Notes: generated by a model from the letters alone, not told the origin. A DNA stretch of 64,000 nucleotides from Inhella gelatinilytica (GCF_016093295.1 NZ_JAEDAL010000001.1:992001-1056000); one strand, 5' to 3'; positions 1 to 10,723 are shown, counted from the stretch's first letter. Translations and numbers: made by a program.

Positions 1-800
1 AGGTGGCCCGCCTGGAAGGCGCGCACCTGAGCCGCTGCCAGGTGGTCGACGCCAGCTATTTCCGCGCCCGCCTGACCGCCCCCATGGCCCAAGAGCGCGA
101 CCGCCTGTATGGCGAGCGCATGTTTGAAGACATGCTGGTGCGCGCCGATGTGAACCTGTACCAGCAGCATGTCACGGTGCTGGCCGATGGCAGCTTTGAA
201 GAACGCCGGGTCGATGTCTGGATGGCGCTCGAAGCCTACGAGGCGGCCGTGCTCAAGCGCTACGACGTGGTGGTGCTGCTCACGGGGGACGGTGATTTCG
301 TGCCCCTTGTGCGCAAGCTCACCGGCCTGGGCACGCGGGTGATGCTGCTGGGCTGGGACTTCAGTTTCGAGCGCGAGGGCAAGTTGCACCGCACGCAGGT
401 CAGCCACGCCCTGCTGGAGCGGGCCACCTACCCGGTCATGATGGGCGAAGTGATTGAGCAGCGCCGCGACGAGGCCTTGATCAACGGCCTGTTCTTTGCC
501 CGCGCCCCCGAGTTCAGCCCACGACCGGCCGCGCCGCAGGCCGCCCTGACCGCTGCCCCCGCCCCCACGCCCGAAGAGTTGGACGCCGACGAGCGCCCGG
601 GTGTGCTCGCCAACTGGTTTGCCGACAAGGGCTACGGCTTCATCCGCCCCACCCTGGGCGGCGACAACCTGTTCTTCCACGTCTCCGAATTGGTGGAAGG
701 CGACGCCCTGGACCTGCAACCCCAGAGCGCCGTGAGCTATCACATGGTGCAGGGCGACCGCGGGCCGGTGGCCAAACAGGTGCGCTTGCTGCGCGCCTAA
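1..800 (+). CDS. NYN domain protein with C-terminal cold-shock domain (5' end outside window)
   Basis: The frame is already open at the left edge, and the usual NYN start (strand 1 with its first Asp) is missing, so the gene begins upstream. What remains is a PIN-like NYN/LabA fold; the GDGDF motif in the first half carries conserved acidic metal-binding residues. A Pro/Ala linker follows, then a cold-shock OB-fold in about the last 65 residues, with RNP1-like KGYGFI and RNP2-like LFFHVS. NYN proteins are predicted RNA nucleases, and the cold-shock domain would add nucleic-acid binding. An RNA-processing role is inferred from the domains only. Confidence 0.85.
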   Translation, partial: VARLEGAHLSRCQVVDASYFRARLTAPMAQERDRLYGERMFEDMLVRADVNLYQQHVTVLADGSFEERRVDVWMALEAYEAAVLKRYDVVVLLTGDGDFVPLVRKLTGLGTRVMLLGWDFSFEREGKLHRTQVSHALLERATYPVMMGEVIEQRRDEALINGLFFARAPEFSPRPAAPQAALTAAPAPTPEELDADERPGVLANWFADKGYGFIRPTLGGDNLFFHVSELVEGDALDLQPQSAVSYHMVQGDRGPVAKQVRLLRA

Positions 801-821
801 CCGCAACGCTGCCCGCCCACC

Positions 822-1736
822 ATGCCCATTCAGCCCAAGGCACTGTGGCGCGCCCTCGGCGTTGTCATGGCGACAGCGGCAGCATGGTTGGTGGGCAGCA
901 CGCTATTCGAGTCGCCGCCCATCTCGAACGGGGCCGGCGAGCCGCATCCCATCAAGGCATCGCCGATCAAGGCACAAGTTCTGGACGGCTTGCAAACCTC
1001 CGTGACGGTCGCGTCGACCGGCAGCACGCCAGCGTCTGCATCGCATCCACTGTTGGGCCCACCGCCCACCGTGTGGCTGGGGCGGCACATTGGATCGGAA
1101 GGCTATGGGCCGCACATCGCCGAAATCGCGGCAAAGGGTTCGGCCTCTGAGGCCTTGGCGGCTGTTGGCCGGGTGAGGAAGTGCGCCTTCATGGACGAGC
1201 TCGAAGCCTTCAACCGGAGCAAGCGAGAAGGCGCGCTCCCTGAAGAAGCCGCCCTCATGGATCAGGAGTGGGCGCATTTCCAGGTGGAGCGCAGCCTGTG
1301 TCAGACCGTGACCTCGTCCCACCAGGCACTGGCAATGGCTTTGGCCCGTCGCGCCGCACAGGAACGAGTGCCTGGCGGCGCTGCGGCCTTGGCTGAGGTG
1401 CTGATGGACGCCAGAGAGATGGCCGGGTGGCCAGGCGTGTTGGCGCAATTGAGAGAGGCCGCGCAGCGCATGGATGACTCTGCACTGGAGTTGCTTGCGT
1501 TTGGACAGCGGAGCGTTTCACTGGGTGACATCGAACGCATGGCCTATCGCTTGCTGTACCAGCAATTGCTTGCCGAAGGTTGGCGGGCCTTAGGGAATTG
1601 GTCGTCGCTTCACATCGAGTCCCAGGGCGAGGCCTACGCCATTGAGCTGACTCCGCAGCAAATGAGCCAAGCCAAGCAGTTGGCGGACAGGCTGTATGTG
1701 CAGTGCTGTGTCAACTGGAAGAAGAAGCCCGGCTAA
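822..1736 (+). CDS. hypothetical protein with N-terminal membrane anchor
   Basis: I do not recognise this 304-residue protein. Residues about 7-28 are hydrophobic and suit a signal anchor or uncleaved signal peptide. A low-complexity Ser/Thr/Pro stretch follows, then an alpha-helical, Ala/Leu-rich body with a few cysteines (including a CC pair near the C-terminus). It starts at an ATG 21 bases after the NYN gene stop, so the two could be cotranscribed. No catalytic motif is visible. Similar lone anchored helical proteins are common in Burkholderiales, but no function can be assigned. Confidence 0.65.
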   Translation: MPIQPKALWRALGVVMATAAAWLVGSTLFESPPISNGAGEPHPIKASPIKAQVLDGLQTSVTVASTGSTPASASHPLLGPPPTVWLGRHIGSEGYGPHIAEIAAKGSASEALAAVGRVRKCAFMDELEAFNRSKREGALPEEAALMDQEWAHFQVERSLCQTVTSSHQALAMALARRAAQERVPGGAAALAEVLMDAREMAGWPGVLAQLREAAQRMDDSALELLAFGQRSVSLGDIERMAYRLLYQQLLAEGWRALGNWSSLHIESQGEAYAIELTPQQMSQAKQLADRLYVQCCVNWKKKPG

Positions 1737-1757
1737 GCCCTGAACTCGCCCGACCCG

Positions 1758-1806
1758 CCGTTCACACGCGCTGCCTGCCATTCACCCCATCCGGGGGGCC
1801 ATTCAC
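1758..1806 (+). promoter_or_regulatory. three CCRTTCAC direct repeats, possible LytTR-type operator
   Basis: The octamer CC(G/A)TTCAC occurs at 1758-1765, 1778-1785 and 1799-1806, start-to-start 20 and 21 bp, i.e. two helical turns apart. The last copy ends 33 bp before a possible -10 (CACAAT, 1840-1845), where an activator could touch RNA polymerase. LytTR regulators bind direct repeats at about this spacing, and Bacillus subtilis natAB is controlled by a LytTR regulator. The repeats are seen; the operator role is inferred. Confidence 0.45.
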
Positions 1807-1839
1807 CCGCCCAGGGGGTGCTCAGGGCATGGAAGCCAC

Positions 1840-1845
1840 CACAAT
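1840..1845 (+). promoter_or_regulatory. possible -10 element for the hydrolase/natAB run
   Basis: CACAAT lies 30 bases before the ATG at 1876 and downstream of the three direct repeats. No clear -35 is visible, which would suit an activator-dependent promoter. Confidence 0.3.
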
Positions 1846-1875
1846 GCGCGGCGTCGCAAACAACGCCGTCCTTCC

Positions 1876-3350
1876 ATGCGCTTCACCCCCCTCTTGCTGA
1901 CCGCCTTGGCGGCGGCCGTGCCGCAGATGAGCTCTGCGGCCGAGTTGGCGCTCAAACCCTGCCGCCTGCGCGGTGTGCCCACCGAAGTCCAGTGCGGTGA
2001 CCTGGTTCGTCCGCTGAACCCGGCCGAGCCCGCAGGCGCCTCGATCAAGCTGCGCGTGGCCGTGGTGCCGGCGCTGGCCCGCAATAAGCTGCCCGACCCG
2101 GTGGTGCTGCTGGCCGGGGGGCCGGGCCAGGCTGCGGTGGGCCTGGCCGATTTGATCGTGCCGCGCTACCGCAAGCTCAACAACCGCCGTGACCTGATCC
2201 TGGTGGACCAGCGCGGCACGGGCGAGTCCGCCCCGCTGGACTGCCCCGACGAGCGCACCATCAGCCTGGCCGAAGCCTTTCAGCCCGAGCGCGCCCTCAA
2301 GCGCTTGGCCGAGTGCCGCGAGGCGCTCAAGAAGCTGCCGTACGGGGATCTGCGCCAGTTCACCACCACGATCGCCATGCAGGATCTGGACGCCGTCCGC
2401 CAAGCGTTGGGCATTCAGCAGTGGAACCTGATCGGCGCCAGTTACGGCACGCGCGCGGCCTTGGAGTACCTGCGGCTGTTCCCGCAGGCGGTGCGCCGCA
2501 CGGTGATCGACGGGGTGGCGCCCCCGGACATGGTGCTGCCGGCCAGCTTCAGCACGGACACCCAGACGGCGCTGGATGCGCTCTTCGCGTCCTGCGCCGC
2601 CCAGCCGCAGTGTCAGCAGGCCTACCCCCAGTTGCAAGCCGAATGGCAGCAGGTGTTGAACGGCCTGCCGCGGAGCGTGACCTTGCGCCACCCGGTCAGC
2701 GGCGCGCTCGAAACCATCACCCTGCGCCGTGACGACGTGCTGCGGGCCGTGCGCTCACCGCTGTACGCCCCGACCCTGGCCAGCGCGCTGCCGGCGGCCA
2801 TTCACGCTGCGGCGAAGGGCGATTTCGACGGGCTGGGCGGCCTGGCTTCGGGCCTGGGCGGTGGGCGCGGCGCGATGAAGCTGGCCACCGGCATGCACTT
2901 CTCGGTCGTCTGCGCCGAGGACGCTCCGCGCCTGAGCGCTGCCACCGATGCCCCGGGGCGCGACTACCAGGGCATGGACAAGGCCTTTTATGGCGCTGTC
3001 TGCACCGACTGGCCACGCGGCGCCGTGCCCGAAGCCTTCTACACCGTGCCGCCCGCCAAGAGTCCGGTTTGGGTGCTCTCCGGCGGGGCCGACCCGGTGA
3101 CCCCGCCGCGCCACGGCGACCGTGTGGCCAAGGCCCTCGGCGCGCTGGCCAAGCACGAGGTGGTGCCCGCCGCTGGCCACGGGGTGCTGGCCCTGGGCTG
3201 CGTGCGCGACGCCCTGACCAAGTTCATCGAAGCCAAGACCGATGCGGACGCCTTGAAGGCCAGCGCCGAGTGCGCCAGCACCATGCCGCGACCGCTGGCC
3301 TTCATCCCGCCGCTGACCCTGCCTGTTTCCTCGAAAGCGAGCGACGCCAA

Positions 3351-3354
<4 letters not shown>
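1876..3354 (+). CDS. secreted alpha/beta hydrolase (TAP/prolyl-aminopeptidase-like)
   Basis: This 492-residue protein opens with a Sec signal peptide (about residues 1-22, ending SSA/A). An alpha/beta-hydrolase fold follows: an oxyanion-region GGPGQA motif, nucleophile elbow GASYG with Ser189, Asp406 in GGADPVTP, and His435 in AAGHG, a complete triad. The wide spacing between Ser and Asp implies a large lid, as in TAP-like C-terminal-domain proteases and prolyl/tripeptidyl aminopeptidases. Its stop overlaps the natA start (ATGA), so it is translationally coupled to the ABC exporter. The substrate is unknown; a peptide is likely from family resemblance. Confidence 0.87.
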
Positions 3355-4162
<808 letters not shown>

Positions 4163-4166
<4 letters not shown>

Positions 4167-5383
4167 GCGCCGCTGCATCCCCCACCTTGAATCACTCTGT
4201 GACCCGCCCCCTGAGCCGCTGGGCGCAAACCGCCGTCGTCTTCTTCAAGGAGTGGCGGGACGCCCTGCGCGACCGCCGCACGCTGATGCGCCTGGCCGTG
4301 CCTGCGCTCCTGATGGGCCCGCTGATGCTCATGTTGCTCAGCGGCCTGATCGCCCAGTTTGAAAGCCAGGCCGCCAAGCGCGAGTTGATGGCTGTGGGCC
4401 TGGAGCATGCGCCCACCCTGCGCAACTATGTGGAGCGCCAGGGCTACACCGTCAAGGACGCGCCGGCCGACTATGAGCGCAAGCTGCGCGACAGCCAACT
4501 CAGCCAGCCCGTGTTGGTGGTGCCGAAGTCCTTTGAGGACGACTTGGCTCAGGGCGAGGCGGTGCACCTGGAAGTGGTGACCGACAGCGCCAACACGCGG
4601 GCCAGCGCCGGCGCCGGCGCGGTGGCCGGTCTGATCAACGGCTTTGGCCGCGAGCGTGGGGCGCTGCAACTGATGCTGCGCGGGGTGCCCGCCGACTTGA
4701 TGCAAGCCGTGCAGCTCAACGAGCGCGACCTCGCCAGCCCCGGCGCCCGTGCCTCGCGTTTGACCAGCATGATCCCCATGTTCGTCATCATGGCCGTGCT
4801 CTATGGCTGCCTCACGGCGGCGCTGGACAGCACCTCCGGCGAGCGCGAGCGCGGTTCGCTCGAACCCCTCTTGATGAACCCCGTGCCCCACCTCAGCCTG
4901 GTGATCGGCAAGTGGGCGGCCGTGGCCTTGCTGGGCGGGGTGGTGGCAGCGCTGTGTGCCACCAGCTTCATGCCGGCGCAGCTGCTGCTCAAGAGCGACA
5001 GCCTGCAGGCCATGTTCCGCTTCGGCTGGGGCGAGGTCACGGACTTCATCGCTGTCTTGCTGCCGCTGTGCGCGGCGCTCGGGGCCCTGCTCATGGCCGT
5101 GGCCATCCGCACCAAGACTTTCAAAGAAGCCCAGGCCAGTGCCACCCTGGTGATGACGATGGTGAGCCTGGCGCCCATGGTCAGCCTGATGAACCCCGGC
5201 GGTGACGCCCCCTGGTACTTCTGGGTGCCCGGCCTGGGCCAGAACCAACTCATGATGCTGGTGCTCAAGGGCGAGCCGATGCAGCTGATGCAATGGCTGC
5301 CCACCGTGGTGACGGCGGTGGTGATGAGCGCCGTGTGCCTGGTCTACGTGGCGCGGCATATGCGGGAGGCGGTGAGCCGGTGA
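4163..5383 (+). CDS. natB: ABC-2 type permease, NatB type
   Basis: This 406-residue membrane protein has the ABC-2 layout: one transmembrane helix (about 43-64), a large extracytoplasmic domain (about 65-200), then five helices near 202-222, 250-270, 295-315, 327-343 and 378-398. The ERERGSLEPLL segment after the second helix is typical of ABC-2 permeases and contacts the ATPase. Start and stop both overlap their neighbours (ATGA with natA; GTGA with the giant gene), so three to four proteins may be made from one mRNA. The substrate is unknown. Confidence 0.9.
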
Positions 5384-8300
5384 ATACGCGTGCTCCATCA
5401 CAGGCCTTAGCCGTCGAGATCGACCCGGCGTGGGGGCTTGCGGAGTCGGGGGTGAGAGCGACTCTGACACGAACGCTTCTCCCAAAAGGGTATTCCGTCA
5501 AGTCGGCTGGTGAGTGGCGTAATGCGGGTGCGTTCGCCTTGTTGCGTGCCGATGGCTCGGTCGTGAGCTGGGGCGACGCGAAAACGGGTGGAGACAGTGC
5601 AGCCGTTGCGCCGTTGTTGGACGGTCGAGTGGACGTGGTTCAGGTGTTTTCTGCAGCCACAGCGTTTGCCGCATTGCGGTCGGACGGATCGGTGGTGAGC
5701 TGGGGACATTGGGGCGAGGAACGCGTTGTGGCCCTCCCGGCAGCCCTGCAGCAGGGCGCAATTCCGGTGCGACAGGTGTTTTCGACGGGCCAGGCCTTTG
5801 CGGCTTTGCGTGAGGATGGCTCGGTGTTGACCTGGGGCGCGGCTCAGGCGGGAGGGGACTCAGGAGGCGTGGCGGCGCAGCTGAATGGTCATGTAGACGT
5901 GGTGCAAATCGTCTCGGGCCTGTTTGCCTTCGCAGCCCTGCGAGCCGATGGATCGGTCGTGACCTGGGGGTTGAGTGGGAATGGGGGCGATAGCTCAGCC
6001 GTGGCTTGGGCACTGAGCGGACAGGTGGACGTGGTCCAGATTGCCTCCTCTGGTTCCGCCTTTGCTGCTTTGCGATCTGACGGTTCGGTGGTGACTTGGG
6101 GAGCGGACTGGGCGGGTGGAAAAACGGATTACTTGCAGGAGGAGCTGAGCGGGACAGTGCCTGTGGTTCGCCTGTTTTCCGGGCCCGGTCGGTTTGCTGC
6201 ACTTCGGGCCGACGGGGAGTTGGTGGTGTGGGCCGGCGTCGGGGATGAGGCCGGCCGACTGGTCGGTGTGACCGACATTGCGCAGGTCCATGTGATCGAG
6301 ACCATGATTGCCGTGGTGCGGGCGGACGGTGCGGTGATCTATCTCCCGGGAACGGGGCGCCTCATGGGTCAGCCCGTGCCTGGCCCTACGCAGGTGGTGC
6401 AGGTCGTTGCCAATGAGCGTGCATTGGCGATGCTGCGAAGCGATGGCTCGGTTGTTGTCTGGGGCGAGGAGCGCTCGGGGGGAGAGCTCGGAGCCGCCGC
6501 CCCGTTGCTGGATGGAACTCTTGATGTCATTCAGGTGGTGGCCACCACGTCGGCGTTCGCCGCCTTGCGAGCCGATGGCTCGGTAGTGGTCTGGGGTGAT
6601 GTGGAGGCCGGCGGCTCGGCCGCAGCGGCGGCCAAGGTTCTTGCGGGCCGCTCGGACGTTGTTCAGCTCGTGGCAACTGGCAAGGCTTTCGCGGCCTTGC
6701 GCTCGGACGGCTCCGTCGTGGCTTGGGGAGACCCAACGGCCGGCGGCACGACCGTCCTGAAAGCTTTGGAGTTGGACGGTGTCGTAGTCGATGGTGTGAG
6801 CCTCGCGGACCCCTGGACCGATGAGCCCTACGCCGCCTCGATGGCTCCCAACCAGGCCCCGATTGCCGCAGATGCTGCGGCTGCGCTGTTTGAAGATGTC
6901 GCGTTGCGAGCGGTTTTGCCCGGCGCCACGGATGCCGATGGAGATGCCATTACATATGGCCTGGTGGTGGCCCCCATACACGGCCAGGTGACGGTGGAAG
7001 CAAATGGCCACTACAGCTACACACCGGATGCCCATTACTGGGGGCCAGATTCGTTCGAATACCGGGTTGGGGATGGCAAGGGCGGTGGACACGTTTACCG
7101 TGTTCAGCTTGAGCTGAAGCCGGTGGATGACGCCCCATTCGCCCGCAGTGCCCGGGATGATGTGGCGCCGGACGTGCCCCATGCGGGTCGGTTGCCCCTC
7201 GCGGTGGAGGCAGACGGCGAGGCCGTGACGTACGCAAAGGCCACCGACCCAGCGCATGGCGCGGTGACGGTCCAGCCTGATGGGCGCTACGCCTACACGC
7301 CGACGTCCGGGTTCCTGGGGTTCGACCACTTTTCCTACACCGTACGCGACCCGAACGGCAGCAGCAACACCTACACCCAGATCGTGGCAGTGAGTGGGGC
7401 AGGGTCCGCAGCCAGCCGGCCCGGCGAAGCGCGCAACAGCGCGTCGATGGCGGCCGTGCTGGCGGATGGATCTGTGGTGATCTGGGGCGAGATCGCGTGG
7501 AGTGGGCTGCCGGAAGCCCAAGCCGAAAAAATTGATGGCAGCGTGGATGTGGTGCAGCTGTACAGCAACACGAACGCGTTTGCCGCCTTGCGTGCAGATG
7601 GCTCCCTGGTGACCTGGGGCAACGCCTACTCCGGCGGTGACAGCACGACGGTGGCGCCGCAGCTCGATGGCGAGGTGGACGTGGTGCGTGTGGCCTCGAC
7701 CCGTTTCGCCTTTGCCGCCCTGCGGGCCAATGGGTCGGTGGTCACTTGGGGTAGCCCGGCCGACGGTGGAGACAGCCAGGCTGTGGCAGCGAAGCTGAAT
7801 GGCCTCATACCTGTGAGTCAGTTGTTCGCCGCAGATGGAGCCTTCGCTGCCCTGCGGAGCGACGGTTCGGTCGTGAGCTGGGGCCAGGGTTGGGGGGGCG
7901 GCGACAGTGCGACGGTGGCCCGTCAGCTCGATGGCTCTATCCCTATCCAAAACATTGTGGCCACGAGCGGGGCGTTTGCTGCGCTCCGGAACGATGGCTC
8001 AGTTGTGGCATGGGGCGCTCCCAGTTCAGGGGGGGATCACACCGCGGTGGCAGCGCTCCTGAACGGCTCTGTGGCTGTTACGCAGATTGCCGCCACGTCC
8101 AGTGACTTCGCCGCCCTGCGCGCGGATGGCTTGGTCGTGGGGTGGGGGCTGGGGGCTACTCAGACCAGCACCCTGGCAGCGCTGGCCGTACTGCAGGCCG
8201 GCCAGCGCTTTAACCCCGCGGTTTCATTGTTTGCGGGCGACTCGGCGTTTGCCGCTTTGCGAGCCGACGGGTCCTTGGTGACCTGGGGTAGCAGCGACGC

Positions 8301-10047
8301 CGGCGGCAATTCCACGGCCGTGGCGGCGCAGTTGGATGGCACGGTGGATGTTCTGCGTGTTGTCTATTCGGGCGCTGCGGCGGCGGCTTTGCGGGCCGAT
8401 GGCTCCGTGGTCACCTGGGGTTCGGCCGAGGCCGGGGGCGATTCGTCCGCAGTGGCTGGGCAGATCAACGGACAGACGCCGGTCCTGCAGCTTTGGTCCA
8501 GCAACGGGGCCTTCGCGGCGCTGCGAGCCGATGGCTCGGTGGTGACATGGGGCCGTGCGCTCGACGGGGGGGACAGCCTCGCCGTCGCCACCGACCTGGA
8601 TGGTCGTGTGCCGGTTCTGCAGGGAGTGGCCAGCGACCATGGCTTTGCCGTGCTGCGCGCTGATGGCTCCTTGGTGACTTGGGGCAGCATGGCGCAAGGC
8701 TCCGCAAACGTGGTGGATGGGCGGGTGGTGCTGGGCAGCGTGCCGGCCGTCCGACTGGCTGATGTGCTGAGTGATTTGCCCTACCGCAGCAATCCTCCGG
8801 TTGGTGCTTCGGGCCAAGTGAGCGGCCTGGAAGACCAGGTTCTGACCGGTCAACTGCCGGCCGCTGCCGATCCTGCAGGACGGACTGTGCTGTACGGCCT
8901 GAATCGCCCGCCCCAGCATGGTCAGGTGGTGGTGCAGACCGATGGGCGCTTCACCTACACCCCTGCCCAAGACTACTTCGGGACTGATTCCTTCACCTTT
9001 ACTGTCCGAACTGATCAAGGGGGCATCAACACCTACACGCAAAACATCACGGTCATCGAGGTGCCGGATGGGATCACGGGCGGCTCTGGGCCCGACGAGT
9101 TGTGGGGCACCGCGGGCGATGACGTGCTGCAAGGTCTGGGCGGAAACGACGTGCTCCATGTCAGTGCCGGGCGGGATGTATTGGACGGTGGCGCGGGGGC
9201 GCTGGATGTTCTGTGGATCGGTGGGTGGGGCGCGTCTGAAATCAACCTGCAGCTTGGCCTGGGCCATGTGGGCTACGAGGGGCAGCCGGGAGAGTCCTTC
9301 CTGACCCTCAGTGGCTTTGAGGCGATTCGTGGTAGCAACGGGCCAGATGTGCTGACGGGGTTGAATGGCCCTGACAACTTACCGGGCGAAGTCTTCTTGG
9401 GGGGTGGGGGTGATGACATCCTGGTGGGGGGCACGGGCCTGGACCGCGCCGAGTACCGTGGTGCCCGTGCGGAATACAAGATCGTTCGCATCCCTGGCAC
9501 GATGGCGGTCACCGTGCAGCACCAAGGGCTCATGAGCACGCCGGAATTTCCGTCTTGGCCCATTGATGGCCTCGACCGGTTGAACAGCATCGAACTTCTG
9601 GTGTTCACTGACCGGGTGGTGGCGTTCGGCTCCCGCGCCGAGGACGTCGCGCGGGTTGCGTTTGTGCTGTGGAACCCGGCCATCATCCACGTGCCGGAGC
9701 TGTTCGCTGCGGGGTTGAGCTTTTACCTGAACGAGTATGGCTACAACTTGAACGAGCTTTGCAAAGTGGCGCTGATTTTCCGGCCCGAGAAGACCGCGCA
9801 AGAGCTGGTGGCCACGCTGCTGGCCAACACACCGGGGACAACCCAGACCGCAGCGCAGCTCTACGCCATCATGGACGCCAATGGGGGACAGAGCAGCCAA
9901 ACGGGTTGGGCAGCAGCGATTGAGGCCATGGCGCTGGACGCCGCGACCACGCAACAAATCGAGCTGGCAGGAGTTGCGCAGAACGGACTTGAGGCCACGC
10001 TAACCTGGGGTTCGCAAGCGTGTTTTTGGAGTCTGCTCGGCGGGTGA
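5380..10047 (+). CDS. giant repeat protein: RCC1-like repeats, cadherin-like domains and RTX-like C-terminus
   Basis: From the GTG at 5380 the protein has 1555 residues; GGAGG at 5365-5369 is a plausible ribosome site, and the start overlaps the natB stop. Two blocks of ten repeats of about 42 residues (core FAALRADGSVVTWG, then GGDS and VDVVQ) cover residues about 51-480 and 688-1137. Two cadherin/Big-like domains follow block 1 (491-673) and one follows block 2 (1138-1227). Glycine/aspartate RTX-type calcium repeats lie near 1234-1275 and 1321-1358, then a DUF4214-like tail. No N-terminal signal peptide is seen, so type I secretion through the C-terminus is the likely route. Probably a surface or secreted adhesin-like protein; the ligand is unknown. 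Confidence 0.85.
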   Translation: MNTRAPSQALAVEIDPAWGLAESGVRATLTRTLLPKGYSVKSAGEWRNAGAFALLRADGSVVSWGDAKTGGDSAAVAPLLDGRVDVVQVFSAATAFAALRSDGSVVSWGHWGEERVVALPAALQQGAIPVRQVFSTGQAFAALREDGSVLTWGAAQAGGDSGGVAAQLNGHVDVVQIVSGLFAFAALRADGSVVTWGLSGNGGDSSAVAWALSGQVDVVQIASSGSAFAALRSDGSVVTWGADWAGGKTDYLQEELSGTVPVVRLFSGPGRFAALRADGELVVWAGVGDEAGRLVGVTDIAQVHVIETMIAVVRADGAVIYLPGTGRLMGQPVPGPTQVVQVVANERALAMLRSDGSVVVWGEERSGGELGAAAPLLDGTLDVIQVVATTSAFAALRADGSVVVWGDVEAGGSAAAAAKVLAGRSDVVQLVATGKAFAALRSDGSVVAWGDPTAGGTTVLKALELDGVVVDGVSLADPWTDEPYAASMAPNQAPIAADAAAALFEDVALRAVLPGATDADGDAITYGLVVAPIHGQVTVEANGHYSYTPDAHYWGPDSFEYRVGDGKGGGHVYRVQLELKPVDDAPFARSARDDVAPDVPHAGRLPLAVEADGEAVTYAKATDPAHGAVTVQPDGRYAYTPTSGFLGFDHFSYTVRDPNGSSNTYTQIVAVSGAGSAASRPGEARNSASMAAVLADGSVVIWGEIAWSGLPEAQAEKIDGSVDVVQLYSNTNAFAALRADGSLVTWGNAYSGGDSTTVAPQLDGEVDVVRVASTRFAFAALRANGSVVTWGSPADGGDSQAVAAKLNGLIPVSQLFAADGAFAALRSDGSVVSWGQGWGGGDSATVARQLDGSIPIQNIVATSGAFAALRNDGSVVAWGAPSSGGDHTAVAALLNGSVAVTQIAATSSDFAALRADGLVVGWGLGATQTSTLAALAVLQAGQRFNPAVSLFAGDSAFAALRADGSLVTWGSSDAGGNSTAVAAQLDGTVDVLRVVYSGAAAAALRADGSVVTWGSAEAGGDSSAVAGQINGQTPVLQLWSSNGAFAALRADGSVVTWGRALDGGDSLAVATDLDGRVPVLQGVASDHGFAVLRADGSLVTWGSMAQGSANVVDGRVVLGSVPAVRLADVLSDLPYRSNPPVGASGQVSGLEDQVLTGQLPAAADPAGRTVLYGLNRPPQHGQVVVQTDGRFTYTPAQDYFGTDSFTFTVRTDQGGINTYTQNITVIEVPDGITGGSGPDELWGTAGDDVLQGLGGNDVLHVSAGRDVLDGGAGALDVLWIGGWGASEINLQLGLGHVGYEGQPGESFLTLSGFEAIRGSNGPDVLTGLNGPDNLPGEVFLGGGGDDILVGGTGLDRAEYRGARAEYKIVRIPGTMAVTVQHQGLMSTPEFPSWPIDGLDRLNSIELLVFTDRVVAFGSRAEDVARVAFVLWNPAIIHVPELFAAGLSFYLNEYGYNLNELCKVALIFRPEKTAQELVATLLANTPGTTQTAAQLYAIMDANGGQSSQTGWAAAIEAMALDAATTQQIELAGVAQNGLEATLTWGSQACFWSLLGG

Positions 10048-10090
10048 CTTGGTGGCGGTGGACACTGCAGCTTTATCTCAACCTGCCTCC

Positions 10091-10363
10091 TCAATTCCGC
10101 AGCCGCGCCACCGCCTCCAGCGTGGCGTCGGCCACTTCATCCGTCTTGGGCTTGAGCGTGGGGGTTGGGGCACCGGCCATCAGGGCTTCCCACTCCTCGG
10201 CGGTCATTTCGACTTCCTCGATCTGGGGCTTGCGGGCTTCAATGGATTTGCGCCGCTCCACGCCGTGCGGCGGCCCGAGTTCGATCTGGCGGCGGTCCCG
10301 GCCGCTGCGCCGCTCGCGCTCAGGCTCGGCGGCAGGCGGGGATGGAGCGCGTGGATCCACCAT
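10091..10363 (-). CDS. small hydrophilic hypothetical protein
   Basis: This 90-residue, highly charged protein has a Pro-rich start, an arginine-rich centre (RRSGRDRRQ) and an acidic stretch containing EEVEMTAEEWEAL. It has no signal peptide or membrane segment. It faces the giant gene and ends 43 bases from its stop. Conserved short proteins of this style are common in Burkholderiales, and the clean amphipathic composition argues for a real gene, but I cannot give a function. Confidence 0.6.
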   Translation of the reverse strand: MVDPRAPSPPAAEPERERRSGRDRRQIELGPPHGVERRKSIEARKPQIEEVEMTAEEWEALMAGAPTPTLKPKTDEVADATLEAVARLRN

Positions 10364-10426
10364 AGGGCTCTCCTCGAGAGATGGAACGGTACATTCTGAA
10401 GGCCGCTCGGCTGCGCGGCAGTGGTT

Positions 10427-10723
10427 CTAACCCCTATCGTTCGTGACCCTTGCCACACCGGGGGGTTCGGTGGCCTGCTCCATCCACCCGAGCCAGCGCA
10501 GGGCCTGCTCGCGGCTGTCGCCGCACATTTCCGCGCTGGGTTGAAGCGAGCTGCACACGGCCGGCCGTTCGGGGCGGCCAAAGAGTCGGCAGCCGTCTTG
10601 CTCGTCCAGTTGGGCACAGCGCACCCCGGCGGGCTTGCCGGTCGGATGACCGGGAATGGGGCTGCTGATGGACGGGGCGATGCAGCAGGCGGCGCAGTGG
10701 GGGCGGCACTTCATGGCTGGCAT
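10427..10723 (-). CDS. YkgJ-family cysteine-cluster protein
   Basis: This 98-residue protein has the YkgJ pattern of spaced cysteines: CRPHCAACC at the start, a central RCAQL...[13 protein letters not shown], and MCG further on. The family is thought to bind zinc or an Fe-S cluster through these residues; its cellular role is not established. Translation may begin at Met1 or Met4 (MKCRPHC). It lies 63 bases upstream of the 90-residue gene on the same strand, so the two may form one unit, and it diverges from the EamA transporter. Confidence 0.85.
   Translation of the reverse strand: MPAMKCRPHCAACCIAPSISSPIPGHPTGKPAGVRCAQLDEQDGCRLFGRPERPAVCSSLQPSAEMCGDSREQALRWLGWMEQATEPPGVARVTNDRG

Noticed and set aside
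5521-8790. Regular DNA repeats that might suggest a CRISPR or satellite array
   Set aside because: The repeats are codon-phased (about 126-135 bp), encode the same protein motif and vary at third positions, so they are coding repeats.
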